DNA of 64,000 nucleotides from an uncultured Prevotellaceae bacterium (GTDB taxonomy: Bacteria; Bacteroidota; Bacteroidia; Bacteroidales; Bacteroidaceae), in NCBI GenBank assembly GCA_937898415.1, contig CALDLA010000050.1, forward strand, positions 16,481-80,480, written 5' to 3'. Below the pieces are notes generated by a model. It was given only the letters and a program-made list of their open reading frames with translations. It was not told the DNA's origin and ran no database searches. This document shows positions 17,349 to 25,617 of the stretch, piece by piece. The stretch's first letter is position 1, and every line of letters begins with the position of its first letter. The translations under genes and the position numbers were made by a program.

Positions 17349-18218
17349 TTAGTCTTCTTGCTCGTAATAATAGGAATAGTCTATTCCCTTCATGAATGTT
17401 TCTCGGTCGTCTGTTTTGTCCGTCAGAGCCTTACGGAGCAAGTCGCGTATCTTGTTGCTGTTCATCTCACTTTCTATCATTGCATCAAGATATTCTCGTT
17501 TGGCTATCTTACTCCAATCAATGCAGAGCCCAATTCTTTTCTTTAGCATGATGTCCAACCATATACGGGTTGAACGTCCATTACCTTCCATGAACGGGTG
17601 AGCCATATTCATCTCAACGTATTTGTCAACTATTTCATCGAAGGAATTGTCAGGCATCTGTTCTACCGTTTGAAGATATTGATGCAGGTGTTCTGCCAAA
17701 CAAAAGATGGTGTTGCCCTTTGAAATGGTCTTTGTGCGTATCTTTCCCGCAAAGTCATAAAGACCACCAAACAAGAATGCGTGTATTTGTTGCAGGCATT
17801 CCACTGTGCCAGGCTTCAGACTGTTAAGCAGGCCGCTCTCCAACAATGTATAGGCTTTCTTCTTGCTTTGACCATCCAATGTGTTGTCACTATAAACAAA
17901 CCAGTCGAGAAAGTCCTCCGTCTTTTTGCTTGGCATAACTCTTACAAGTTGGATAATGTCATCTTGTGAAAAGCAATCCGTGGCATATCTCTTGCCATCG
18001 GCAGCGGTCATCTTCAGTTGACTACAGCGTGTAGTCAACTCGTTTCCTGCCTTCTTCAGTCGTGTCTTCAGTACGCTCCAATACTTACGTGGGTTAGGGC
18101 TATCCGTAATAGCCCCCACAATATCTACGATGGAGAACCACCACTTGGCTCCCTCTTCGTCCCATATGGCTCTCACCTCATGGTCTTTGTAGAATCGTAT
18201 TGATTTCTTATTTTGCAT
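17349..18218 (-). CDS. Bro-N-Fic fusion protein (putative AMP transferase), 289 aa
   Basis: Residues about 1-108 form a Bro-N-like domain, as in phage antirepressors (KWWFSIVDIVGAITDS, TAADGKRYATDCF, LDWF). Residues about 110-289 are a Fic domain with the complete catalytic motif HPFMEGNGRSTR (H207) and the flap region GGLYDFAGKIRT. Fic enzymes usually transfer AMP from ATP to protein hydroxyls and act as toxins in TA modules. No inhibitory helix with S/TxxxE(G/N) is evident within the protein, fitting a class I enzyme needing a separate antitoxin, perhaps the VbhA-like protein at 10493-10846. It follows DUF4391 after 3 bp. Confidence 0.88.
   Translation of the reverse strand: MQNKKSIRFYKDHEVRAIWDEEGAKWWFSIVDIVGAITDSPNPRKYWSVLKTRLKKAGNELTTRCSQLKMTAADGKRYATDCFSQDDIIQLVRVMPSKKTEDFLDWFVYSDNTLDGQSKKKAYTLLESGLLNSLKPGTVECLQQIHAFLFGGLYDFAGKIRTKTISKGNTIFCLAEHLHQYLQTVEQMPDNSFDEIVDKYVEMNMAHPFMEGNGRSTRIWLDIMLKKRIGLCIDWSKIAKREYLDAMIESEMNSNKIRDLLRKALTDKTDDRETFMKGIDYSYYYEQED
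18016..18040. repeat. 25-bp coding palindrome in Bro-N-Fic gene
   Basis: Arms AGTTGACTACA and TGTAGTCAACT (11 bp) flank a 3-nt centre. It spans codons 60-68 (ELTTRCSQL), just ahead of TAADGK at residues 71-76. That is the same codon position, relative to the same motif, as the 29-bp palindromes in the two RhuM genes. Confidence 0.95.
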
Positions 18219-18221
18219 TAT

Positions 18222-18824
18222 TCAACTGATTAACTTTTTCAAATTTACTATTTGTTGGTGCAACTCATATTTCTTGCGTGTCTGTTTCTCAGAGCGACAC
18301 TGCTTCTCTAACGATTCTATCTGGCGAAGTAACTTTTCTCGTTGTTCACGATGGATAATCTGCTCCTCGATAGTTTCTTCTGCCTGAGCATCCAAACCAC
18401 CGATGGTTGCAACGATGTTATTCCTGACATCATCAAGCGACAAACCTTGTAAAGTGATGGTTGCTTCGTCAGTCGGCATCCATGCAGATTGTTGCAGTCG
18501 AGTATGGAAGATGCAGAACTGTGTCTGATTCTCAAATTGGAGGGCGAAGATGAGCTTCTGTGGTATCAACTTTTGTAGCATGAGGATATTCTTAGTGTTA
18601 TAATCCTTTCGCTTCAATGCCACTTGCAGTACATAAAATCCTTCTACGTCTTTCCCCTTCGTCAAGGCTGGAACTGTTGCCGATGATACCCTTGCCACCA
18701 ATACCATACGGCTGATGTCCGCATCGAAACGGTCACGCTCAACCGCTTTGAGATTGAACTTCTCAAAGACAGCTTTTTTGTAGAGCGGCTTGTTGATGGC
18801 GGTAGCAGGTGGTAACTGGAACAT
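18222..18824 (-). CDS. DUF4391 domain protein, 200 aa
   Basis: The opening MFQLPPATAINKPLYKKAVFEKFNL and DADISRMVLVARVS match DUF4391 as I remember it; the C-terminus is a basic coiled coil (about 145-200: REKLLRQIESLEKQCRSEKQ). DUF4391 genes commonly follow PLD/SNF2-type helicase genes near type III R-M genes; the function is unknown to me. I chose the Met at 18824 because the family begins there, leaving a 5-bp gap to the helicase stop. An in-frame Met at 18851 would overlap the helicase. Confidence 0.85.
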   Translation of the reverse strand: MFQLPPATAINKPLYKKAVFEKFNLKAVERDRFDADISRMVLVARVSSATVPALTKGKDVEGFYVLQVALKRKDYNTKNILMLQKLIPQKLIFALQFENQTQFCIFHTRLQQSAWMPTDEATITLQGLSLDDVRNNIVATIGGLDAQAEETIEEQIIHREQREKLLRQIESLEKQCRSEKQTRKKYELHQQIVNLKKLIS

Positions 18825-18829
18825 GGGCA

Positions 18830-21800
18830 TCATTTGATTACAAGGAAACAAATTAGTTCAAAGTCGTCAAGCCCTGTGATGCGCTCTTCAAAGAGTTCGC
18901 CCACAAAGCCATCGAGAAAACTGTCTATATCTGACTCTTCCTTCTTTGTGACAATAGACTCTATCGCCTTACCCAGTAGTTCTGAGTATTTGCCCATGTG
19001 CAGACCGTCGCGTGTTTCTTTGTTAAAGGCACTGCACAGTTTGACATCTGGCTTGGTCATGGGTTTGCAGAGCAGACGCATTTTGTCGAGCAAGTCTTTA
19101 GGGTGCAGATGATCAACAAGTACTTCGCCATCATCCCTGATATAGACCATATAGAACGGATGCAACTGGTTCTTGTGGTCGATGTTTATGCCAGCAGTTC
19201 TGTTCTTCAAAACAAAGACTGTTCCTGATGGTGCCTGGTCTGTAGCATGTACAACGGCATGAAGTCCGAATGGCGTATGCTCTACATCATGATTATTGTT
19301 GATGTATTCCAGCAAGTCAAGACGAAACTCGTTCAAGCCCAAGTCCATAATGCTGACACCCGTATTCATCTCCTCAAGGTCAACAACATCTTCTTTCAGG
19401 CGTTCCAACTGCTGCTTACGATACTCCAAATCATCTTTCTCCTCTGGCGAAAGGAGGTTGTCATCACCTGTAGCAGTCATCACCGTTACCTTCATGCGGC
19501 TCTCTACACGTCCTTTCAGATTGATGTATTCATCCAACGTCATGTCGGGCCAGTAGTTGACCAACTGAATCTGTGCATTCTTCGATCCGATACGGTCGAT
19601 ACGTCCGAAACGCTGAATGATGCGCACTGGATTCCAGTGAATGTCGTAGTTCAGCAGATAGTCACAATCCTGTAAGTTCTGACCTTCGCTGATACAGTCA
19701 GTAGCAATCAACACATCAATTTCCTCCTTCAAATGTGGATAGACGGCTTCACGCTCCTTCGATATGGGCGAGAAGAGGGTCAGCACTTTGTTGAAGTCAA
19801 GTTTCTCCTTCAATTTGAGAGTGCTTCGGGCTTCCACGTCACCTGTCACCAAAGCCACGTTTAAGCCATATTCTTTCTTGATTGGGTCAGCCAAACAGTT
19901 ATATAGATATTCGGCTGTATCAGAGAATGCCGTAAAGATAAGTACCTTTTTGTTATTCCCGTTGATGGGATGAGCAAACTTGTCTTTTAAGTCGCTGATG
20001 AGCTGTTGTAGTTTGCTGTCATGCTCGGGCGTAATGCTCTGAAGCATCAGTAGGAGCAGACGGATGATTTCAAGGTCGTCCTTGATTTCCTTCTGCCATG
20101 ATATATAGTCCATATCCTCCAAGAGGATGCGGTTTTTCTTTTTACCGATGGTGAAGTCCTGTTCGTCCTCATCACCATCAACACTTTCGTAGTCATCCAC
20201 AGAAACACGTATTTCGCCATTCTGGAAACGGACGATGGCATCAAGTGTTTCCTGCATGTAGTCGCGGATTCTGGTTAAAGTCAGTCGGAAGGAGTTGACA
20301 GAAGACTCCAGGCGTTTCAACAGCTGCATGTTCATCAGTCGCTGAATACCTTGCTCACGCTCTTCTATACTCAGGCGGTGTCCTGTGGTACTTTCCTCTT
20401 CTTTATACTTCCAGAGCTGGCTGGGAAGAATAAAGGCAGATGGCGCATAGATAGCCAGATGCAGCATCTGCAACTGCTCGAATATCTCGTTGTAGTTGAT
20501 GGCTGTGTCGAGGTCTGTAAGATGCGGACTTCGTGAGATGGGTTTCAGACGTTCTGGGAATGTGCCTATGTCAGCGGTATCGTAATATTGCTGAATGTGC
20601 TTGCGGCTTCGAGCGATGGTAACGGCATCCAGTAATCGGAAGAAATCAAAGTCGAGCATCCTCAGAAGTCGTTCTGTTGTACGCTCCTCTGGTGGGAGGT
20701 CTGCCCAGATGTTATAAGAGCCTTGTGCCTGACGGAAAATGTCATCAATGCCTCGGTTTGTGGGCAGTAACTTGTCAAAGGCTTCCGATTCGCCTTCGTA
20801 TGCCAGTTGGAGCTGGTTCTTTAGGTCATTGAAGCGATTGTTGACAGGCGTTGCAGAAAGCATCAGCACCTTAGTTTTTACACCTGAACGGATGACCTTG
20901 TTCATCAAGCGAAGATAGCGGTTTTCACGAGGATTCTCACCATTTTCATCTGTACTTACCTTACCTCCATTACGGAAGTTATGGCTCTCATCGATAACCA
21001 CCAGGTCATAGTTGCCCCAGTTTACGCGTTCCAAATCGAGGTCATTGCTCCGTCCATAGTCACGTGAAAGGTCGGTGTGGTAGAGTATATCGTAATTCAA
21101 ACGGTCTTTTGCCAACGGATTGTTGACGTAGTTCTGCCGGTAGGTATTCCAGTTCTCAAAGAGTTTTTTGGGGCAAAGCACTAAGACGGTTCTATTACGG
21201 CTCTCAAAATACTTGATGACCGACAAGGCAGTGAATGTTTTTCCTAAACCAACGCTGTCTGCAAGGATGCATCCATTGTACTTCTCCAGTTTGTTGATGA
21301 CTGCCAAGGCTGCATCACGCTGGAAGTTATAGAGCTTTTCCCAGATGGCTGAGTTTTTGAAACCTGTTGCCTCTTTTGGCAGTTCGTCTTCGCTAATGTC
21401 TTCAAGAAACTCATTGAAGATGTTGTAGAGTGCCACAAAGTAAAGGAACTCTGGGGCATTCTCCTTATAGGCATTGCTTATGCTGTCAATAACCTCTTCC
21501 GTGACCACCTGTAAGCGGCAACTGTCATTCCATATCTGATTGAAGAGGTCTATGTATGCCTTTGAGAAAGGAACCTCGGCTTTCTGTATCATCGTATAGG
21601 CAGCGTTGCCTTTCTCGCAACCGAGGTCAACCGTAGTAAAACCATTGATGGGTGAATAGCTGATGTCATCAAGGTTGATGAACCCCATCATCTGCTCGTT
21701 GGTCTTGTTTGACTTGAAACAAGCCTTTTCCCGAATCCAATCAGCACATTCACGGGCAATAGCCCTTTGGGTAAGTTCGTTGCGGAGCTTCACTTCAAAC

Positions 21801-22057
21801 TCGGAGCCATAAAGTGTACGCTCTCGGTCTAACCGTGGAATGTAGAACTCACGCTGCTGCTTTGGAGTTTTCTCAGTTGTAAACGTCGGCGAGGTGAAAA
21901 TGAAACGGAGTTCCTTAATGGCCTTCAGAGCCTCCTTCAACTCCTGAAAGGCATAGATGGAGAAGCAGGATGCCGCTATGGATAGTCGGCTTCCAGCTTT
22001 CATTTGCGCTACGATGTCATCCCGTAGTGTCTTGTTGATGTTGTTAATTAACTCCAT
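18830..22057 (-). CDS. SNF2-type helicase with degenerate PLD-like N-terminus, 1075 aa
   Basis: Residues about 1-190 resemble the PLD-like nuclease domain often fused to defence helicases, but the HxK catalytic pairs are not visible and only a vestige (SPINGFTTVDLG) of the usual SxxNFTxxGL is left. The SNF2 ATPase core follows: Walker A ILADSVGLGKTFTA (about 264-277), DESHNFR (about 355), LSATPVNN, and the C-terminal lobe ISEGQNL plus QRFGRIDRIGS (about 820). It should be an active DNA translocase. It is the first gene of the minus-strand operon and probably works with DUF4391. Confidence 0.88.
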   Translation of the reverse strand: MELINNINKTLRDDIVAQMKAGSRLSIAASCFSIYAFQELKEALKAIKELRFIFTSPTFTTEKTPKQQREFYIPRLDRERTLYGSEFEVKLRNELTQRAIARECADWIREKACFKSNKTNEQMMGFINLDDISYSPINGFTTVDLGCEKGNAAYTMIQKAEVPFSKAYIDLFNQIWNDSCRLQVVTEEVIDSISNAYKENAPEFLYFVALYNIFNEFLEDISEDELPKEATGFKNSAIWEKLYNFQRDAALAVINKLEKYNGCILADSVGLGKTFTALSVIKYFESRNRTVLVLCPKKLFENWNTYRQNYVNNPLAKDRLNYDILYHTDLSRDYGRSNDLDLERVNWGNYDLVVIDESHNFRNGGKVSTDENGENPRENRYLRLMNKVIRSGVKTKVLMLSATPVNNRFNDLKNQLQLAYEGESEAFDKLLPTNRGIDDIFRQAQGSYNIWADLPPEERTTERLLRMLDFDFFRLLDAVTIARSRKHIQQYYDTADIGTFPERLKPISRSPHLTDLDTAINYNEIFEQLQMLHLAIYAPSAFILPSQLWKYKEEESTTGHRLSIEEREQGIQRLMNMQLLKRLESSVNSFRLTLTRIRDYMQETLDAIVRFQNGEIRVSVDDYESVDGDEDEQDFTIGKKKNRILLEDMDYISWQKEIKDDLEIIRLLLLMLQSITPEHDSKLQQLISDLKDKFAHPINGNNKKVLIFTAFSDTAEYLYNCLADPIKKEYGLNVALVTGDVEARSTLKLKEKLDFNKVLTLFSPISKEREAVYPHLKEEIDVLIATDCISEGQNLQDCDYLLNYDIHWNPVRIIQRFGRIDRIGSKNAQIQLVNYWPDMTLDEYINLKGRVESRMKVTVMTATGDDNLLSPEEKDDLEYRKQQLERLKEDVVDLEEMNTGVSIMDLGLNEFRLDLLEYINNNHDVEHTPFGLHAVVHATDQAPSGTVFVLKNRTAGINIDHKNQLHPFYMVYIRDDGEVLVDHLHPKDLLDKMRLLCKPMTKPDVKLCSAFNKETRDGLHMGKYSELLGKAIESIVTKKEESDIDSFLDGFVGELFEERITGLDDFELICFLVIK

Positions 22058-22212
22058 CTACCTAAATAAAGAACCCCCAAGCAGTGTCTCGACAGGCGAC
22101 CAAACCTTTGCATACACAGCGAGGGGATTCCATATGTCGTTTGCCTATTGGCTCTTTGGATCATTTGTCGAAATGTGAACATGATTGTTTGTCATGCGCA
22201 CATTGCATGGTC

Positions 22213-22221
22213 GCAAAGTTA
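22213..22221 (-). promoter_or_regulatory. Promoter -7 element for the defence operon
   Basis: On the minus strand TAACTTTGC (22221 to 22213) matches the Bacteroidetes -7 box and points towards the helicase start at 22057, giving a leader of about 150 nt. The -33 element is weak (a TTG about 23 bp upstream). Confidence 0.45.
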
Positions 22222-22620
22222 CTAAAAATAAACCGAAAAACAGGCAATTTCTATATTAAATAAGGTGAAGAAGAAGATTTTCACCTCTTTTTGATGTCTA
22301 AACGTCACCTTAACCTTTCTTTTTCCTTTCATTTAGTCCACAAAATGGTATCTATTTTTAAGAAAACATTTGGTCATGTCAGATTAAACATAACAAATAT
22401 GAATCGTTTTAAACCTATTTCCTGCGGAAACATAAAGAATAACACACCTTTCCGCTGATTATAGACACTTTGTTGTTCTATTTTCAGCGTATTTAATAAA
22501 ACGTATTCTACACAAAAATACATGATATCGTAATTGTGAAAGACACTTATTAAATCATGCTGTATTATCTGTTTTTTCAAGGAAAAAGACAAAAATAAGT
22601 GATAAAATGAAGATTATTCA
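22222..22620. other. AT-rich divergent intergenic region
   Basis: This lies between the defence operon and hipBA, which diverge. It is markedly AT-rich and holds no ORF I would defend; the 72-codon minus-strand frame at 22374-22592 looks spurious. It separates the two promoters and is the natural place for regulator binding. Confidence 0.5.
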
Positions 22621-22627
22621 CGAATTG

Positions 22628-22659
22628 TTTGTTATATTAAACATTTTTATTTATCTTTG
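22628..22659 (+). promoter_or_regulatory. Promoter for hipBA
   Basis: TTTG (22628-22631) and TATCTTTG (22652-22659) are separated by 20 bp, a good Bacteroidetes promoter about 20 bp before the hipB-like start codon. Confidence 0.6.
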
Positions 22660-22678
22660 CGCCCAATAAGATACAATT

Positions 22679-22978
22679 ATGGGTAAGAATACATTTGGTA
22701 AAACGATGCCAAAGGCATTGAGCCAGAACCTGAAGATTATGGGCGAGCAAATCATGTTGGCCCGCAAGCGTAGGCATCTGTCTATGCAGGACATTGCAGA
22801 CAGGGCTACGGTGACAAGACTAACTGTCTCAAAGGTGGAACATGGCGACCCAACGGTCTCCATGGGCATCTATGCGCGTGTACTCTTTGCGCTTAATTTG
22901 GAAAAGGATATCACTTTGCTTGCTGCTGACGATGCTCTTGGCAGACAGCTTCAGGATGCAGAATTACTAAGACGATGA
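22679..22978 (+). CDS. hipB: HipB-like XRE-family antitoxin, 99 aa
   Basis: Residues about 14-75 form an XRE helix-turn-helix (QIMLARKRRHLSMQDIADRATVTRLTVSKVEHGDP). HipB-type antitoxins bind and inhibit HipA and repress their own operon. The short distance between promoter and start fits autoregulation. Its stop overlaps the hipA-like start by 4 bp (ATGA). Assignment as antitoxin relies on this partner. Confidence 0.88.
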   Translation: MGKNTFGKTMPKALSQNLKIMGEQIMLARKRRHLSMQDIADRATVTRLTVSKVEHGDPTVSMGIYARVLFALNLEKDITLLAADDALGRQLQDAELLRR

Positions 22979-24225
22979 AGAGAATTATAGTTTACGCAGA
23001 TTTTGACTTCCTTTCTGCTCCACAGGAGGTTGGAACTTTAGGCTACGAACACGTTCGCGGCAAGGACCATTTTGTCTTTGAGTATTCGCGCCAGTGGCTG
23101 AAACAGCATGGCGGCATTTTGCTGAGCGGTGACCTAATGAATGTTCCTTCGTTGCAGCATCCTCGTGGAGATGATAATGTATTCGGCTTCGTCAAGGATT
23201 CCTTCCCCGATCGCTGGGGACGTTTGTTGCTTGACCGTAGAGAGCGACTGACAGCCCAACAGGAAGGTAGGCCGAAACGTATGCTCACTAATTACGACTA
23301 TCTTATTGGTATCGAGGACTTCACCCGTATGGGCGGCATACGTTACAAAGAGGAAGATAGTAGTGACTATATTAATGCGAGTGCAAAATACCTTGTTCCC
23401 CCAATTGAGAGTCTTCGTGCCCTGTGCGATGCGTGCCATGAGATTGAGTTAGCAGAGGAGCGCAATGAATTGCCAGAACAACGCTGGCTCGACCAACTGA
23501 TTGACCCAGGAACATCGCTTGGCGGTGCTCGTCCTAAAGCCAATGTGGTTGATACCGATGGAACGCTGTATGTTGCCAAGTTCCCGTCGAAAAAGGATTT
23601 GGAGAATACTGAACTTATTGAGCACTTCTCGCATCAACTGGCGGCCAAGGCTGGCATCAACGTGGCAAAAACACGCACCATCAAGATTTCAAAAGACCAT
23701 GACCTGCTGCTTTCTGAACGCTTCGATAGAACAGCAGAAGGCCGTCGCATTCATTTTGCTTCTGCTATGTCGTTGCTTGGATTTGATGATGGAGCAGGAA
23801 GCAGCACAGGTAACGGCTATCTTGATATCGTTGATTTCATCCTTCGTGGGTGCACCGATGTGCGTCAGAATCTCCGCGAACTCTTTCGCAGAGTGGCATT
23901 CAACGTCATGTTTGGCAACACCGACGACCACTTCCGTAATCACGGTTTCCTGCTTACCCCGAAAGGCTGGACGCTCTCTCCTGCATACGATATCAACCCA
24001 GGAGCCAAGTCGCATCAATGCTTGCTCATAGACTCATACACAGAAGAGTCGGACATCAACGCCCTACTCTCTGCAAGCGAGAGCTACATGCTTGAACGTC
24101 AAGAAGCATCAGAGATTATAGAAGAGGTTCGCTCAGCCATCAAAGACTGGCGCAATACCGCTGCAGAACTGCAAATACCCATCAAACTGTTAGAATCATA
24201 TTCCATTCGTTGGGATGAATTATAA
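22975..24225 (+). CDS. hipA: HipA-family serine/threonine kinase toxin, 416 aa
   Basis: Full-length HipA: the N-terminal domain with GYEHVRGKDHFVFEYS, the ATP-binding segment GTSLGGARPKANV, the lysine strand LYVAKFPSKKD, and the catalytic/metal segment NTDDHFRNHGF (about 315-325) followed by LSPAYDINP. HipA kinases phosphorylate targets such as glutamyl-tRNA synthetase and induce dormancy. The gene overlaps hipB and is followed by non-coding DNA. It diverges from the large defence operon, so this TA pair may stabilise the neighbouring island. Confidence 0.92.
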   Translation: MKRIIVYADFDFLSAPQEVGTLGYEHVRGKDHFVFEYSRQWLKQHGGILLSGDLMNVPSLQHPRGDDNVFGFVKDSFPDRWGRLLLDRRERLTAQQEGRPKRMLTNYDYLIGIEDFTRMGGIRYKEEDSSDYINASAKYLVPPIESLRALCDACHEIELAEERNELPEQRWLDQLIDPGTSLGGARPKANVVDTDGTLYVAKFPSKKDLENTELIEHFSHQLAAKAGINVAKTRTIKISKDHDLLLSERFDRTAEGRRIHFASAMSLLGFDDGAGSSTGNGYLDIVDFILRGCTDVRQNLRELFRRVAFNVMFGNTDDHFRNHGFLLTPKGWTLSPAYDINPGAKSHQCLLIDSYTEESDINALLSASESYMLERQEASEIIEEVRSAIKDWRNTAAELQIPIKLLESYSIRWDEL

Positions 24226-24520
24226 AAAAGATAGCGCATCCTGCACGTTTTTCGTGAAAAATGTGTAACTTTGCAGAAGAATTTAAATATGTAGCGAACA
24301 AAGAGAAACTCGTTGATATCCAGTGGAATAATATAATCGCACGAGCATTTCTCAAGTTGAGCAAAAAAGCGCGGTACAAGTCAAATCGTCAAAGTGCTTA
24401 TTATCAAGTATTTGCACTTTCACTTACTTTCGAAATACTTTCGAAAATTGGCTGTGTACCGATTAAATACGTAGAACGCCGATATTTTCGTTGATTTCAG
24501 TTGGTGCGTGGAAAGTGATC
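24226..24520. other. Non-coding stretch after hipA
   Basis: It contains a possible promoter box TAACTTTGC near 24266-24274 with no convincing gene behind it, a 7-bp stem AAAGTGC/GCACTTT near 24393-24420 and a direct repeat TACTTTCGAAA near 24426-24445. A small RNA could start here, but nothing more than the box suggests it. Confidence 0.35.
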
Positions 24521-24600
24521 CCTTAGAGCCAATCGGGGAGTTGGCTCGAGCCAAAAGGGGTTTTGGCTCGAGCTAAATGGGGTTTTGGCTCGAGCCAAAT
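24521..24600. repeat. Array of GGCTCGAGCC palindromes at 22-bp spacing
   Basis: GGCTCGAGCC at 24543-24552, GGCTCGAGCT at 24565-24574 and GGCTCGAGCC at 24587-24596 are spaced 22 bp. A degenerate unit (CCTTAGAGCC) sits exactly 22 bp earlier at 24521. The 12-bp spacers are AT/G-rich (AAAAGGGGTTTT). The sequence differs from the GAGTCGACTC array but the architecture is the same: a 10-bp palindrome plus a 12-bp spacer. Confidence 0.9.
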
Positions 24601-24713
24601 TTAGGGGGGGTATTTTTGACTTTTTCTGATTTCACTAGCTTAGTTAAAGTTGAAGGGTGCGAAGCTGCTGAAGAGTGAAAAATGAAGATTGGTAAGACAA
24701 AATCAACGAAAAA

Positions 24714-24745
24714 TTTGTATAATAAAAAAATAATCCGTACTTTTG
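24714..24745 (+). promoter_or_regulatory. Promoter for the glycan-export operon
   Basis: TTTG (24714-24717) and TACTTTTG (24738-24745) are spaced 20 bp, about 16 bp before the start codon of the Wzm-like gene. Confidence 0.6.
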
Positions 24746-24761
24746 CAAAAAAGAATCGATA

Positions 24762-25613
24762 ATGGCTAAAGACTGGGATATCATTATTACAAACAAGAGC
24801 AAACTGCTGAGCCTTGATATAAAAGAGGTGTGGCGATATCGTGACTTATTATCAATGTATGTCAAACGAGATATCATCACGTTCTACAAACAAACCATTT
24901 TGGGACCGTTATGGTTTATCATCCAGCCTCTGTTTACCACCATTATGTTTATGTTCGTATTTGGTGGCATTGCTGGTATTTCTACCGATGGTATTCCTCA
25001 GGCGGTATTCTATTTGGCAGGATTGGTTTGTTGGAACTATTTTCAGGACTGTCTAACGAAGTGTTCTGATACTTTCAATGCGAACCAAGCCATCTTTGGC
25101 AAGGTGTATTTTCCACGATTAGTAGTTCCACTATCCATCGTCATTTCTAACCTGATTAAAATGTCCATCCAGTTTGCCCTGTTCTTGGTAGTCTATCTAT
25201 ACTATTTTGCATCTGGGGTAGACTTCAACTTGAATGCGACAATCTTATTGGTTCCCGTTCTTATTATGATGCTTGGCTGTCTTGGACTCGGATTTGGCAT
25301 GATTATTTCCTCCATGACGACCAAATATCGTGACTTAAGATTCTTAATCACTTTTGGTGTACAACTCTGGATGTATGCCACACCAGTCATTTATCCGCTC
25401 TCGGTCATGAAAGATACTTATCCTAAATATATTTGGGTACTGGTGGCCAATCCTTTGACTGCAATACTTGAAACTTTCAAATACGCCTTCACTGGAGTCG
25501 GAGAATTAAACTGGTTCTATTTAGGATACAGTTTGGCGTTTACTGTCATCATTCTCCTTCTCGGCATTGTCATATTCAATCGCGTACAACGAAACTTTAT
25601 GGATGTTATCTAA
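24762..25613 (+). CDS. wzm: ABC-2 polysaccharide export permease (Wzm-like), 283 aa
   Basis: Inner-membrane permease for O-antigen or capsule export. After a cytoplasmic N-terminus (WRYRDLLSMYVKRDIITFYKQTILGPLWFIIQP, the family hallmark) come six predicted membrane segments. It pairs with the ATPase at 26616-27884, though an acyltransferase gene lies between them. It is the first gene of a plus-strand run ending at 30597. Confidence 0.9.
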   Translation: MAKDWDIIITNKSKLLSLDIKEVWRYRDLLSMYVKRDIITFYKQTILGPLWFIIQPLFTTIMFMFVFGGIAGISTDGIPQAVFYLAGLVCWNYFQDCLTKCSDTFNANQAIFGKVYFPRLVVPLSIVISNLIKMSIQFALFLVVYLYYFASGVDFNLNATILLVPVLIMMLGCLGLGFGMIISSMTTKYRDLRFLITFGVQLWMYATPVIYPLSVMKDTYPKYIWVLVANPLTAILETFKYAFTGVGELNWFYLGYSLAFTVIILLLGIVIFNRVQRNFMDVI

Positions 25614-25617
25614 AGAT

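Noticed and set aside
8698..22057. Prophage, suggested by Bro-N and RhuM domains
   Set aside because: No phage structural, lysis, integrase or packaging gene is present; Bro-N and RhuM domains also occur in defence loci.
24261..24494. 77-codon frame after hipA
   Set aside because: Its start codon lies inside a promoter-like box, the composition is like noncoding DNA and no motif is seen.
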